64,000 bases of DNA from Pohlia nutans. Its lineage: Eukaryota > Streptophyta > Bryopsida > Bryales > Mniaceae. Below are positions 22,869 to 35,091 of the stretch, piece after piece. Position numbers and translations under genes: made by a program. Below the pieces are notes generated by a model. It worked only from the letters and a program-made list of their open reading frames with translations. It made no database searches and was not told the DNA's origin. How positions within the stretch are numbered: the stretch's first letter is position 1; every line of letters starts with the position of its first letter. The stretch spans positions 17,267,001 to 17,331,000 of the forward strand of contig CM040088.1 of the NCBI GenBank assembly GCA_022496805.1, in the 5' to 3' direction.

Positions 22869-24443
22869 CAGTGACTCACAAAACCAAGTCAATGTGAATA
22901 TTTTTTTGGTAAATAAGCAATGCCAGCACATGGAGTGAATAATTAAACAAAAATAAAACCATTTTAAAGAATAGAAGTTTTATTGATTATTCACATGGGA
23001 ATTGAACACAAAATACACATCATATATGAAAGTACTCAAATTTTGAAATCAAGCCCCTCACTGACTCAGTTTTGGACTTGTGAGTCTATACACACTCAAA
23101 AATTAGTCCACTAGCCCTTTGCATAAATAACTCCCTGCATTCCTTGTGGCACGTTCTCATAGAGCTTCTCACACTCTATGGAAGTGATAGAATGGAAAGT
23201 CTCAAATACATGCTCCCATAATTCTAGAAGACCCTTTAGAGGTGTTGAATAATAATTGACCTTCCATTTTAGTATTGCCCATAGGTGCTCTATAGGGTTT
23301 AGATCAGGTGATTGAGCATGCCACTTTAAAACATTGAAAGGTTGTTTAGATAACTACTCTTTCATTGTTTTGGTTGTATGTTTAGGATCATTGTCATGTT
23401 GAAAAATGACTCTAAATGCATTTATGCCATACTTTGAAAAAGTGCCATAGAGATTGGCCTCCAATATCTCATGATAAACATATTGATTCAGTCTACCTTC
23501 TGTCTTGCAAATCAAACCAAGTCAATTGCACTCATGCAACCCCAAACCTTTATTGAACCTCCTCCGTGTTTTAGTGTTTTCCTCAGTGTTCGATCTCTAA
23601 GACCCTCTCCGTCTCGAGCCCAACACTAACAATGACCATCTGAGCAAAAACGATTGACTTTAGTCTCATATGAAAAAACTACTTGCTTCCAATCCGGAAC
23701 GGTCCAACTCTTGTGAGATTTGGCAAAATCTAAACGAGCTTGAATATTCTTCTGTGAAAGATAAGGCTTTTTCTTCTTCATACAAGCCTCCAAACATGTT
23801 GAATTTAATGCTCGTCGCACTGTTAGAACACTAATTTCATTGACAAATTCCTGCCTAACTAATTTGCATGCCTCTCTGGCAGTACTAAATCCTCCAATTG
23901 TCACCGCTCTCACACATGCCCTCCTCAAGTGGTCTAAAATCACTTTTGGTCTTCCTCCTACACATAGTTTAGCATTAGGAAAACGTTTCTTTTGGATTCT
24001 CTCAACAATAGATTGACCAATAGCAAGCCATTTGGCTACTTTCCGTGTGCTCCATCCCTTTTGTAGCCATGATACTACACTATTATGCTTTTCATAAGAC
24101 AATGGCCTTGCCATAGTATAGAACAACTAAAAATGCAATGTACTACTTGAGAACACTCTTGCTTACTTACAACACTCACTGCTGAATTGAAACTCTCTGA
24201 CTACTACATTGTCAATATATGGAAGAAATGAAGGTGTAGACATGCAAGACCAAAAGTGAGTTAGTGAGAGACTCTCTTTTAAAATTAAATATCTCAACCA
24301 CCTTTGTAGATTTTTCATTAACTTCCATGCATTTGTAGACAATTGGATACCTATCATCTACTTTTGATGATACCTCTAAATCCTCAGATATTTCATACTA
24401 TACTAAGCATGAGCAATCATTGACTCAGTTTTGTGAGTGATTG
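22869..24443. mobile_element. Tc1-like (DD34E) transposon, decayed
   Basis: Terminal inverted repeats CAGTGACTCACAAAACCAAG (left) and CAATCACTCACAAAACTGAG (reverse complement of right end) are flanked by TA at 22867-22868 and 24444-24445. Length about 1.58 kb, as for a full-length Tc1 element. It encodes the transposase pseudogene at 23111-24114. The element lies in the gene-poor stretch and ends a few bases from a fragment of the introner-like repeat (24446-24507). Confidence 0.85.
23111..24114 (-). pseudogene. Tc1-type transposase, inactivated
   Basis: Starts MARPLSYEKHNSVVSWLQKG. Paired helix-turn-helix region: WSTRKVAKWLAIGQSIVERI, then GRPKVI, then the second HTH up to KKKKPYLSQKN. The first catalytic block VVFSYETKVNRF has Tyr in place of the catalytic Asp of the usual FSDE. 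After a frame break near 23626 the frame resumes with KHGGGSIKVWGCMSA, then HDNDPKHTTK (second Asp) and SPDLNPIEHLW (Glu). I count 34 residues between these Asp and Glu, the DD34E spacing of Tc1. An in-frame stop (TAG) lies between them. It cannot make active transposase as it stands. Plant members of the superfamily are mostly DD39D, so this type is unexpected here. Confidence 0.85.
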
Positions 24444-24445
24444 TA

Positions 24446-24507
24446 CGTAGCTAGCCCGAAATTTATGTAGCAATTTCACTAAAATTGGCAACGAAAAACA
24501 ATCACTG
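24446..24507. mobile_element. Fragment of the introner-like repeat
   Basis: AAATTTATGTAGCAATTTCAC, then TAAAATTGGCAACGAAAAAC and the end AATCACTG match one end of the repeat that fills the introns at 32222-32740 and 59739-60628. Only this terminus remains; the Tc1 element begins where homology stops. Confidence 0.55.
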
Positions 24508-25083
24508 ATGGTAACCATGCAGCACAATGCAAACATAACATTCAGTAGCCTTCATGCTCACTGCCTTTCCTTCATGCACTCTAGTCATCACCTTGGGCCT
24601 CCACCTGCCCACTTAGCTACTAATGAAGCATTGTTGGGTGTGGAATATTCCAATATTCCACACCCTCTACTGTAGAGCCAAGGGCAGAAACAATGCATGC
24701 TACTGAATGTTATGAAATATCCATGGGAATACAGTAAACAGCCTCAGTTTGGTACAGCAAGACTTCATATCGATCTTCTTGTTGAGGTAAAATATCACTC
24801 ATCCCCTCAATCACTCAACCTGGCCGGGCTGGAACAATTACTCAACGAAGGTGCCATGTGCCATTTCAGTTGCAATTTCAGTTGATCCCCAAACCAAGCA
24901 ACTGAAATGGCATTGTCCCCCAACCAAGCAACTGAAATGGCACGTGGCACCTTCAAAATTCCCTGCTTGAGTGATTGAGGGGATGAGTGATATTTTACCT
25001 CAACAAGAAGATATGAAGTCATTTTCTGTACTGAACTGAGGCTGTTATTCGCATGGATATTTTGCAATCTGCATGGTTACCAT
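24508..25083. mobile_element. Large fold-back element with a nested MITE
   Basis: Arms of well over 100 bp. The outer part ATGGTAACCATGCAG / CTGCATGGTTACCAT, then CAGCCTCAGTT...GTACAG and TCATATC...CTTCTTGTTGAGG / CCTCAACAAGAAG, pair along their length. The left arm is split by the 181-bp element at 24534-24714; without it the two arms line up. Confidence 0.75.
24534..24714. mobile_element. MITE family C (AAA target duplication)
   Basis: Ends CATAACATTCAGTAGCC / GCATGCTACTGAATGTTATG and an internal GGAATATTCC palindrome. AAA flanks both ends, and the uninterrupted opposite arm of the host fold-back shows the empty site (GCAAAATATCC). Other copies: 47664-47820 and 56432-56747. Confidence 0.8.
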
Positions 25084-25165
25084 TACCGTAGTTGGTCATC
25101 AAGATCGGCAAAAAGTCCCAAATCATTGAGATTTCTTTTTTCAAATTAAAAAAAATAGGAACAAA

Positions 25166-26194
<1,029 letters not shown>

Positions 26195-26198
26195 TTAA

Positions 26199-27299
26199 CT
26201 CTTAAATGACAAGGGGGGTAAGGGCAAAACCTAGATGTGTTGCAAAATGTTATTTTTGCAACTTTGATGAAGTTTGGTCCAAAAGAGAAATTGAGACGCA
26301 TAATGTTTAGTAATTATTCATAGGGTCAAACTTCCAAAAATCGTTTTTGATACTCATATAATAAATATAGAAGCATTTAGTGTTAAAATTCACCAAAATT
26401 ACAAGTTTATTTTTAGAATTTGAAATTTGGTGTGATTGGTTAAAATTAGATGTTCTATTCCAAAATTTATAAGGCAAACTTTTCAAATGAGAGAACATCA
26501 TTATTTTTCCAAAATAGTAAGATTTCTAACACTAGGACAATATTGAGGTCTTTGTCTTTGAATAGTGAACCTCAATATTGCAAATGAAATGTATTAACCC
26601 TTAACTGCCCAACCATACATATTTTGCATGATGTACAGAAGTGAACTTCGTTTTCTCATCCATCATGCACTTTTTGCAATGTGAAATTCTTACTAAACTT
26701 TTTATGGGAAATTAGCTTCACGCACGTGTGATCCGATTAGAAAGTTGAAGATTTGTGAAACTTTATGTCTCATTTCATGTTGCAGTGTTTCACAAAAAAA
26801 TTTGAAGATTTTAGTCTAAATGTGCTCTTGAAAAAGTCAACTCATAAATTAAGCAACCAAAAAATCTCAAAAAATTACTACAATTAGAGTATTGCATTCC
26901 AACCTATCACACCAAATTTCATCCACAAGTTGTCAATATCTTATTTGTAATCAAATTACAAAATAATTTTGAATTTTAAGTTTCAAATTTTATAGAAAAA
27001 TATTGGTGATAACAATTGCACATCTAACTGTATGGATAGAATCTAAAATTCATAATGTACAACTTTTATTCATATATCAAGTTCAAAATATCCCTCTTAG
27101 TTGAAATTTAGAATGCATCTTTGCAAAACTACGCAATTTGGACAGGGGTGAGGACGTTTAGGGGTTAAACAACACTAGAACATGATCTCTACCTCCAATT
27201 TCGACAAAATATCAAAACTTGAAAAATGTCATTTCCTAACTATGGGTAGTCATTGTGTTTGGGCTGCAACCAGAAAATGGTCGATCGGTCACTTAGGAG
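26199..27299. mobile_element. TTAA-D element split by a TTAA-A element
   Basis: TTAA at 26195-26198 and 27300-27303. Left end CTCTTAAATGACAAGG and TTAA-D body; right end GAAAATGGTCG...GGTCACTTAGGAG. The TTAA-A copy at 26598-27164 sits inside with its own TTAA flanks. Confidence 0.75.
26598..27164. mobile_element. TTAA-A element nested in TTAA-D
   Basis: Left CCCTTAACTGCCCAACC, right GAGGACGTTTAGGGG, with intact TTAA at 26594-26597 and 27165-27168. Length 567 bp, the same as the copy at 20073. Confidence 0.8.
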
Positions 27300-27303
27300 T
27301 TAA

Positions 27304-28708
27304 TATCCAAAAAAGTGATATGGAGAACTATGAAGCTTTGTCCTTACCATTCTATAGTAGTTGTAGGACTTTATTCTTTGCTAGCTACATTGATGAGGAA
27401 ACCTCTTAGTATCTATGACCCCGTGTTTGATTAAAGTAGGAAATCTCATATCACCCACGAGTGCATGCATGATTGAAGCATAAAAATTCCTATCACCTAT
27501 GATTCCATGTTCAAAAAGCATTTTAGCCTTCCAATCTAACTATATCTTTGGAATGTTTTCAAAATGCCTAAAAGCAAGAATTGAAGGGCTATTGTCAATG
27601 TAGAACATGGATGATGTATAAGGCCTTGTAGAATATTATGTGAAGGAGTTTTACTAGAAAGTACGTAGATCCTTGAACAAAAATAAAAGAATATTTAGTA
27701 AATTGACTACAATTTACAAGTACCAAAATCATTAAACATGTGACTCAATTGTAAAGAAAGAAGTCATCAATGGTCATGTTTTGGTCATATCATGGATGTC
27801 CATCTTAGTAAAGAAAGCTTTATCAAATAATTTATTGATAGAAAATAAAACTCTTGGACCTCCCAAATTTTTAAATTTATCTCGATGTTGTATGGTTTAA
27901 ATTTCCCAACGCATAAAAATGAAGGGTTGTATGCCTTTCATAAAAATAATTTGGTTAAAAGATTCTCCGTTTTTCACCTTTATATTTCAAAGTTTTATGA
28001 AAAATGCCTATTTATAAAAAGTTGTTATAAATAAAAATTATATTTAGATAAAAATAAAATATACATTTTGAATCTTTTATCCTTAACATCTAATAGATGA
28101 TGGATTCTAAAATATCCCAAATTTTCTCATAACAAGACCATTTGAAGTAGGTTTCTATAAAACAATTGTAAGTGTGATTGATCCATTCGACATTATAAAT
28201 GAGTAATCGGACCTTCAAAAAAATATTTGAATGCAAAACTTTGTAATTATAGAAAGAATATATAACGGAAACTAAGGAGGTTGGTGGAAAAAGCAAAATA
28301 CTTATCATTCTACTACGGTATTGAAAACTTCAACTTTGCTCTGAAAAAACAATCTGACAAGATAAAACCTTTAGCTAAGATCTTTATCTCATCTCTCATT
28401 GAAACACTCACCAACGCTTCTATACATTTCCTAAAATTGATAATGTACTATTGTTGAATTTACTATTTATTGCAAATAGTTTCTCTTTTATTGGTTTAGC
28501 ATATGTAATGTCGATTATGATCAAAATGGAAAGTACCATGTTTCAATCTTTAAAAATTACAACTAATCTACCTTTGGCCTTGCATTCTTTATTTATGATA
28601 ACCATGTTTAGTTGGTGCCATAAAAAGCACCAGAGTAGGTACTTTTGAAAGCTTTACTAACCTAAAGGAAGAAGATAAATGAATTGCTACTGCAAAGAAA
28701 GGTACAAC
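27304..28708. other. Intergenic DNA, no gene seen
   Basis: AT-rich with only chance ORFs; no complete inverted-repeat element recognised. Confidence 0.4.
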
Positions 28709-28712
28709 TAAA

Positions 28713-29288
28713 CCCTCAACTGTCTAAGCGTCCATTTTTTGAACAACATAGAGATTTCATTCATGTTTTCTCAATCGTCATGCACTTTTTGCAGTGTGGA
28801 TTTTTTACTATAGATTTTATGGGAAGTTAGCTTCATGCATATATGAGCTGATTAGAAAGGGGATGATTTGTGAAAATTTTATGCCTCATTTCAAGTTGCA
28901 GTGATTCACCAAGAAATTCTAAAATCTTAGTTCAAAACGAATCAAGTGCTCTTGAAAAAGTCAACTCAATAAATTAAGAAACCAAAAATCTCCAAAAATC
29001 ACTACATTTAGACTATTACATTTCAACCAATCACAACAAATTGCATCCACAAATTGTTGATATATTATTTGTAATCGAATTACAAAAGAAATTTGAATTT
29101 TGAGTTTCAAATTTTACACAAAGATATCGGTGATAGCAATCATAGATCTTACCGTATGAATAGAATTTGAAATTCATAATGTACAACTTTTATTCATACA
29201 TCAAGTTCAAAATATCCTTCTTAATTGCATTTTATAATGCATCTTTGCAAAATTGTCGAATTTGGAGAGGATTGTAGGCATTTAGGGA
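28713..29288. mobile_element. TTAA-A element (left flank mutated)
   Basis: Left CCCTCAACTGTCTAAGCGTCC, right GTAGGCATTTAGGGA before TTAA at 29289-29292. Family body present throughout (CACTTTTTGCAGTGTGG, CATAATGTACAACTTTTATT). Confidence 0.7.
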
Positions 29289-29316
29289 TTAAGAATGCAA
29301 GAACAATCATGGTTAA

Positions 29317-31114
29317 TCCTTAAACACCCAAGTGGGCATAAAGTGGTAACGTAAATTCCCACATCCAAGATTACTTCATGTTTCTAAAGCTTAGTACCAA
29401 TGACACGAGTGGCAACAAGATTGTAATGTAGTTCAAAAAAATTTGCATTACATAAAAAAAATATATATATAGAAGCTACTTCTCCATGTATTTTAGTACT
29501 ACAAAGTGCATACAATACAAAAGAAACCATGGGTGGTAAAAGAATCGTATAGCTACACGAAATATTGTGGTACCTTGCATGTCTTTCAAGTGCGCAGAGA
29601 TGAAGTATGTGGAAGTATGTGGAATGTTGCCATATTCCGCATGTCGTTCCAAACGCGTCAGGAAATGAAGAATGTGAATTGTTGTGGGTACTTTGGATGT
29701 CGTTCGTGTTTAAAAACGACATCAGATTGGAATACATTATGGCATTCATTCGAAATATTGTGAATTGCTCAATTTTGGAGACTCTTGTATAAACATTTTT
29801 AAGAGATCATTGCATTTATTGAAGGTATTGTTATTAACCTTCTTTGCTTGCAAAAATGGACCATTTCTCGTCATTTGGAATCATGTGTTATGAGATATAA
29901 ACCAGAGTGGGGCGTGTATCTAATATAAATAAGTAATAATAAAGGAATGTTCATTTGGAAGTACAGTACATTGTAGAACATTGTTTAGGCTACTGATATA
30001 AACCTCATGGCTAGGTTAATTTTATGTAGAAGATGCCATACATGTCTACCACTGATATAAACCTCAAAATACATGATTTTTCAAGTTCGTTGTCTTGTAT
30101 TTTGATTTTTGATACGATTTCTATAGCAATCGAAAAAAATCAACAAAAAGTGGAGGGCACTTACAATATCCAACAACAATTGTGAAATTTCTCATATATC
30201 ATCAGACTTGGCTCATTATTCAATTTCTCATATGCATTAGACTTGGCTCATTGTTCCAAAAGGCCTCCATAGCTTACTCAAAAATTGTGTCCATATTGAA
30301 AGAAGACGATTGTGCCCAGGGTGGTCTCTGTTCAAACTAGGGATAATATTAATAGTATTTAACTGTATAAATGTAAACATAGTTTAATCAAACAAGTGCC
30401 AATTAAACCTTGGTAAGATCGGATTGTTGGAAGATAATAGTATGTCGTTGAACTGTATAATGCACACTCAAAAATGAGACTTTAGAGGGTGTGTGACTTC
30501 AAAGTTTTAAAAATGAAAGTGAAAAGGTTCAACAATGATGCACACTCAAAAATGAGACTTTAGAGGGTGTGTGACTTCAAAGTTTTAAAATGAAAGTGAA
30601 AAGGTTCAACAATGACCTATGTCAACACCTCTCCGTTGCAATCTTTCATGTCAAGAACGGACTCACATAATTATTGTGAATTTTACAAGGGAGAGTGACT
30701 TATCCATGTATTGTTTTGGATAAAAATTTATACGTTTAAAAATGAAAGGAGTTGGTACATAGATCAAGATTCGAATACATACACTAAGAGAACACAATCC
30801 AAAAGAATAAAATAACATAACCAACTTCCAAACACAAGAAATACCGCATAGTACATTTGCAATATTTTGTAAATATTTACTATATTTTGTAAGTATTTGC
30901 AATATTTTTACATTTTCACAGGTATTTTTACATGTTCACTGGTATTTTGATAGTTGCACAACTCCAAATCAAAATTTCCTTTTTCTAGAAGATGTAAATT
31001 ATAAATCTCCAACTCTGAACATCACAATTCAAAATCCAATTATTCACGGATTTTCCATTATTTGCGCTTTCGACACATCAGTGACCAAACTGTGGTCACC
31101 TGGGCACTAAAGGG
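29317..31114. mobile_element. Possible 1.8-kb TTAA-flanked element
   Basis: TTAA at 29313-29316 followed by TCCTTAAACACCCAAGTGGGC. The right end GTCACCTGGGCACTAAAGGG precedes TTAA at 31115-31118. The ends match only weakly (CCTTAAACACCCA / CCCTTTAGTGCCCA). No transposase ORF. It could be two unrelated ends. Confidence 0.35.
30461..30615. repeat. 78-bp tandem duplication
   Basis: TGCACACTCAAAAATGAGAC...GAAAAGGTTCAACAATGA occurs twice in direct succession with a one-base length difference in an A run. Confidence 0.9.
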
Positions 31115-31984
31115 TTAAAAGCAACACAGAAGCAAAGAAACAGAAACAGTACCATAAAAAGGGTTGTTTACAACACATTTTTCGACATTGTTTGAACACT
31201 TACCTGTCAAAAACAATGTAAAAAGAGTGTTGAAAACAACCCCACCTTTTTTTTTGCTGAGTCAAAAGACGAGTTTTAAAACCCTACTATGAAATCCAGA
31301 AGGAACCTTCTAAACTTGGATGCATAGCAAAGTACAAGGTCGATGAAAATTCTGATAACCATGTGTACCCTCTATGTAAAGGGACCAGCTCTTTAAACAT
31401 TACCTTTCAATTTGAAGGTTGGCCACAAATTTCGCCTTTCATGCAAGAAAGGTTCGTTTCAATTTTGAAAGGAAAATTAATGGTTGAGGCGAATACCCTG
31501 GCCCTTCCTTCCTGTATACTTCTATTATCACGTCCTACGTTTCAACATTTGCAATTTTGAATACCCTATTTATAAAAGGATGGCTACAAATATCATAGCA
31601 GCATGAGCTGGACTAGCTGCTTGGAAAGTGATCCTGCAGCCAAGAACAGATCTGTGAGACCTGTGATTTTTCCTCCAGTTCAATTCGCAGTGTAAGTCAA
31701 TCAAACTTGACGATATGCACCCAGGTCAACTCCAATGGCGCTTCAAGACCCATCCATCATCTGAAGTGAGCAGGTCTAAACTCTTGCAACTCAAAAACTA
31801 TCCTAGTCCAAATACATCAACCCTAATAGCAACTCATATCAATATGATCACGTGAATGTGAACCTGACTGCAAAGCATTAGAATCCATCGCTGACTCCGT
31901 CTTGAAACGAAAAGCTAGCTGACTGATGATGCTTCCGAGGAAAGGATAAGAAACTCTGAAGATTTGAAAGTCCACATGATCATG

Positions 31985-33087
31985 TCAATAAACGTCTGGA
32001 TGGTAACGTCCAGGCATAGAGCTGGCATCTTGAGCCATGCGCAAGTGCATCCGCAGCGTGTAATTGTTCAATTCCAATGACCGCACTTGCTCCTGGTACT
32101 GCCCAATCACTTGCTTGGCCTGTTGCAACTCCCGGGTCCGGCCCTCGTGTTCCTGCTGCCGTTCGTGTTGGATCGCCACTGCCCGTTTGAGAATATGCCC
32201 CTCGCGAAGCATCACCTGCATCAGTGATTCTTTTTGTTACAAAATTGCTACATAAAATTTTAACTGGCTAATTGATACAAAGGATTTTTGAGGAAAAAAA
32301 ACAGGAATAATAGCCAGATTTCTTAAGATGTGTCGCCTCTTTAGGTATCACCCAGGTATTTCCTAAGTAGCACCTACGTAGCACATGTGTATTACTCTGA
32401 TATTACCAATATAATAACCCCTGAAGGACCAAGGACTCATGATTTTAAAATGACAAATTCAATTGATCATAATGTGAAAAATATAATTCGCATGAGACCA
32501 AATTTTATATCACCAGAATCAGCGAAGAATATTGCATGTGTTGATAAAAAAAATGCAAAGAAATTTGAACATAGACACTTCACATGAAACCTACTCAAAA
32601 CTACCAAGAAAAACATGAGGCCCAATTTGGGCATAAGGGGTTAATATGAAAAGAGCATCCAAGGACGGAGCCTGGATTGCTCTTCAAGCCACGGAAAAGT
32701 AGCAAAAATGCTAAACCTTCTCCAGACAAAAAAAACACAGACCTGCATTTTCTCTTTCAAATCCGCATTCTCTTTCTGCAAGTCCTCCATGGCAATGGTG
32801 GATCGCGAGGCCACGGCGTTCTCAACAGCTTCCAACGCAAGCTTCCCACGCACATGCGCATCGTTCAAGTCCCTCGCATTCAGCATCTCCTTCACCAAAT
32901 GCTCCACCCATCCTTCCGTCTCCGAAGGCCCTGTACTTGTCCCCAGCGTTGCCGCGTCCGCTAAAACCCTCTCTACATGACTCGGGGACCGCACAGGGGA
33001 TCCACTTGGACGTAAACGCTTGCTCCGCGGGGGCGAACTCTGCTGCTCCTCGAAATGTGACCGCTTCCGAATCACCGCCGCAGACAT
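31985..33087 (-). CDS. CUE-family-like coiled-coil protein (ubiquitin-system related), two exons
   Basis: Exons 33087-32743 (115 codons) and 32215-31985 (76 residues plus stop); total 191 residues. N terminus MSAAVIRKRSHFEE with a basic SKRLRP stretch (possible nuclear signal). Then TEGWVEHLVKEMLNA, and a C-terminal coiled coil with HILKRAVAIQHERQ and the ending MPGRYHPDVY. These C-terminal motifs match plant proteins annotated as ubiquitin system component CUE (Arabidopsis At5g32440 type, from memory). The CUE domain expected between the N-terminal basic region and TEGWVE is not visible in this uninterrupted exon, so this may be a CUE-less member. Its only coding intron (32742-32216) is filled by an introner-like repeat carrying a nested TTAA-B element. 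The gene is moderately GC-rich with telo-box motifs just upstream. Confidence 0.65.
32222..32740. mobile_element. Introner-like hAT-type repeat filling the CUE-like gene's intron
   Basis: Ends (plus strand) CAGTGATTCTTTTTGTTAC and ...GACAAAAAAAACACAG. A perfect 8-bp direct repeat ACCTGCAT flanks it (32214-32221 and 32741-32748), i.e. ATGCAGGT on the coding strand. The donor GT is in the first copy and the acceptor AG in the second, so the intron is the element plus one copy of the duplication. About 290 bp remain after removing the nested TTAA-B at 32418-32640. The body is homologous, in inverted orientation, to 59739-60628 (shared GAAAAGTAGCAAAAATGCTA and CACATGTGTATTAC). Confidence 0.8.
32418..32640. 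mobile_element. TTAA-B element nested in the introner-like repeat
   Basis: Left CCCCTGAAGGACCAAGG, right GGCCCAATTTGGGCATAAGGGG, flanks ATAA (mutated) and TTAA at 32641-32644. The homologous repeat at about 59840 lacks it and reads ATATATTATTATGAAAAG, an empty site. Confidence 0.8.
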
Positions 33088-33480
33088 TGAACCCTAACTC
33101 CTCAACAATCAATCACCCTTAGGGTTTCGACCTTTCTAAAAACGGAAATAGTAGAAGATCAATTCCAGATCTAAAAAAATCGGAAAATGTCAGTCCACCA
33201 ATTGCGGCCCAAAGCTCCGTCCTACACATGAAAAATTCACGAAGATGAGCATCAAGAAACCCAAAAAAAACAACAAACCCTGTCCCCAGATACTCCACGA
33301 ATTCAACAAAGATCTCCACACCAGAAGTTCTGCCTCGAAATTCACGGACGTTCTCAAGAAGAAGATGCAAGAATCCACAAACCCCAAACCAAGCAAAATC
33401 ACAACGAGCGAACCCTAACCCTGGCCATAGCCAGAAAGAAAAACCTCCACAGAAACTACTCACCAGGGAAAATGGTTGCG
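33088..33480 (-). promoter_or_regulatory. 5' leader/upstream region of the CUE-like gene
   Basis: Telo-box-like motifs GAACCCTAACTCC, CCCTTAGGGTTT and GAACCCTAACCCTGG lie within 330 bp upstream of the ATG. The long minus-strand frame here has no protein features and is not called. Confidence 0.4.
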
Positions 33481-33915
33481 GAAACACCAGCGGCCTGCCG
33501 AATACAAGAGCAAAACCTTCAAGGCCGTGGAGTTTATAATCGAGAATTCGGCAATGGCTGGCGTGCGAGAGTGATGAACAATAATAAAGGAAGGCAAAGA
33601 GAAGCTTGGCAGGAAGGCAGAGAGTTGGCTCGTTGCGTTGGGATGGTGTATGTTCGTGGTAGGTAGATGTTGGGAATCGGCATCTAGGATTTTGGGATGA
33701 TTTTCGTAGATGAGATGGGGGGTTGGTCGGTACGTGGCTTGTGGCTGGCCATGTCAGAGGGCCTGGGCCACCCAACTTCCGGACTACTTTATAATTGGTC
33801 TTTTAATGTTCAAAATCCTGAGAAGGACGTTGGAAACGATTTTATTGGCTGTATTACCGTAATCTATTTGAGCTCTTTTCTACACCCAAATTTACCATAT
33901 ATTGTGGGTGGGTGA

Positions 33916-34851
33916 ATGGTGTGGGTACATTCATCCATTTGGACAAATTCTCATCCATTTAAACATTTTCATCCAATTTGGATGTATTTTTACTACAGCA
34001 TTTTGAAAAACTAATTATTAGTAAGGTTTGTCGTAAATACCTATGGTGATTTTGGTGTAGACACTTTTGTGGTGGGCTTTGTGATTTATTTTTATTTTTA
34101 CCTTATGTCATGGTCGGTTATTAATTAGTTTTTGTCCAAATGTGCCACTTGTCATCTTGTGATTGGTTAAGGGTGATTTGAACCTCTCATAATATGATGT
34201 GGAAATTCAATTTCGACAGCAGGTTGTCTGAATTCGCTCCTCACATATGGTAGATAACCGTCAAGACCATGACAGTCGTTGAGACGAACGATGGACAAGT
34301 ACCATGGAAATATGATTCTTAAATGTAGCCTCTTGTTGGATTTCAAATACATGTGGGATAAGAGTCAAGTAAATTTAACAATAACCTAAATTTGGAGATG
34401 TTGGAGTGCAAGTTTTGTCAACTTTTGCAACGAGCCTTTGGAGAGAAGACGTGGCCCCTGTCTTCTTGATAGGCGGTCACAAAACCCTGCGATTTCAATC
34501 TGTTTGTAGAAGGCAATAAATTTGATTAAAGTCTTGAATGGATTATGGAATGCCAATACATCTGAAACCGCTTCGTAAAGTTTTCCCTCAAAAACTTCAC
34601 ACTCCAATACCTCCTACTAAATTTAGAAATCTATGGTCAATACCTGCCCATGACATGTCGAGATTAGCTATAGGCTGTAATTAACAACTTCCGTGATATA
34701 AAATTCACGTAATATGTGAATTTATGAATCAATCTTTAAAGATATAGATAAAGAGTGTTTTTTGGTGGATGGAATGTTGACATGTACATGAATGCACAAA
34801 ATTGGGAGCTACACTTTTCATTCTATTTCATACAATCCACATTAACCCCTA
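33916..34851. other. Intergenic DNA with one dispersed-repeat copy
   Basis: No gene is supported. 34425-34540 (ACGAGCC...GACGTGGCCCC, TGTAGAAGGCAA) is similar to 49570-49680 (ACGAGCTTC...GATGTGGCCCC, AGTAGAAGGCAA). It is a dispersed repeat or a degraded gene piece of unknown origin. Confidence 0.5.
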
Positions 34852-34855
34852 AAGA

Positions 34856-35091
34856 ACCAAAATTTAATAGTTTTTAATTGATCAATTTGATTCATCATGT
34901 TTTGAAAATATAATACAAACATGACCAAAATTTATATCACTATGATTAATGAAGAGTTATGAATGTGTTGGTAAAAGAAAAGAAAAGAAAAGAAATTAAA
35001 ATAAATAAAATAAAGTTTCTATCCAATTCACTAAAAAAATGGTAAAAGAAAAAAACATGAAGTTCAATTTGAGCCTCTTAGTCCCATAGGA
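34856..35091. mobile_element. TTAA-B element
   Basis: TTAA at 34852-34855 and 35092-35095. Ends CCCCTAAAGAACC and TTGAGCCTCTTAGTCCCATAGGA; 236 bp, close to other TTAA-B copies. Confidence 0.7.

Noticed and set aside
33119..33775. 218-codon minus-strand frame
   Set aside because: Lies in the leader/upstream region of the CUE-like gene; composition (long Phe/Leu runs, Pro/His) has no family and no ATG context.
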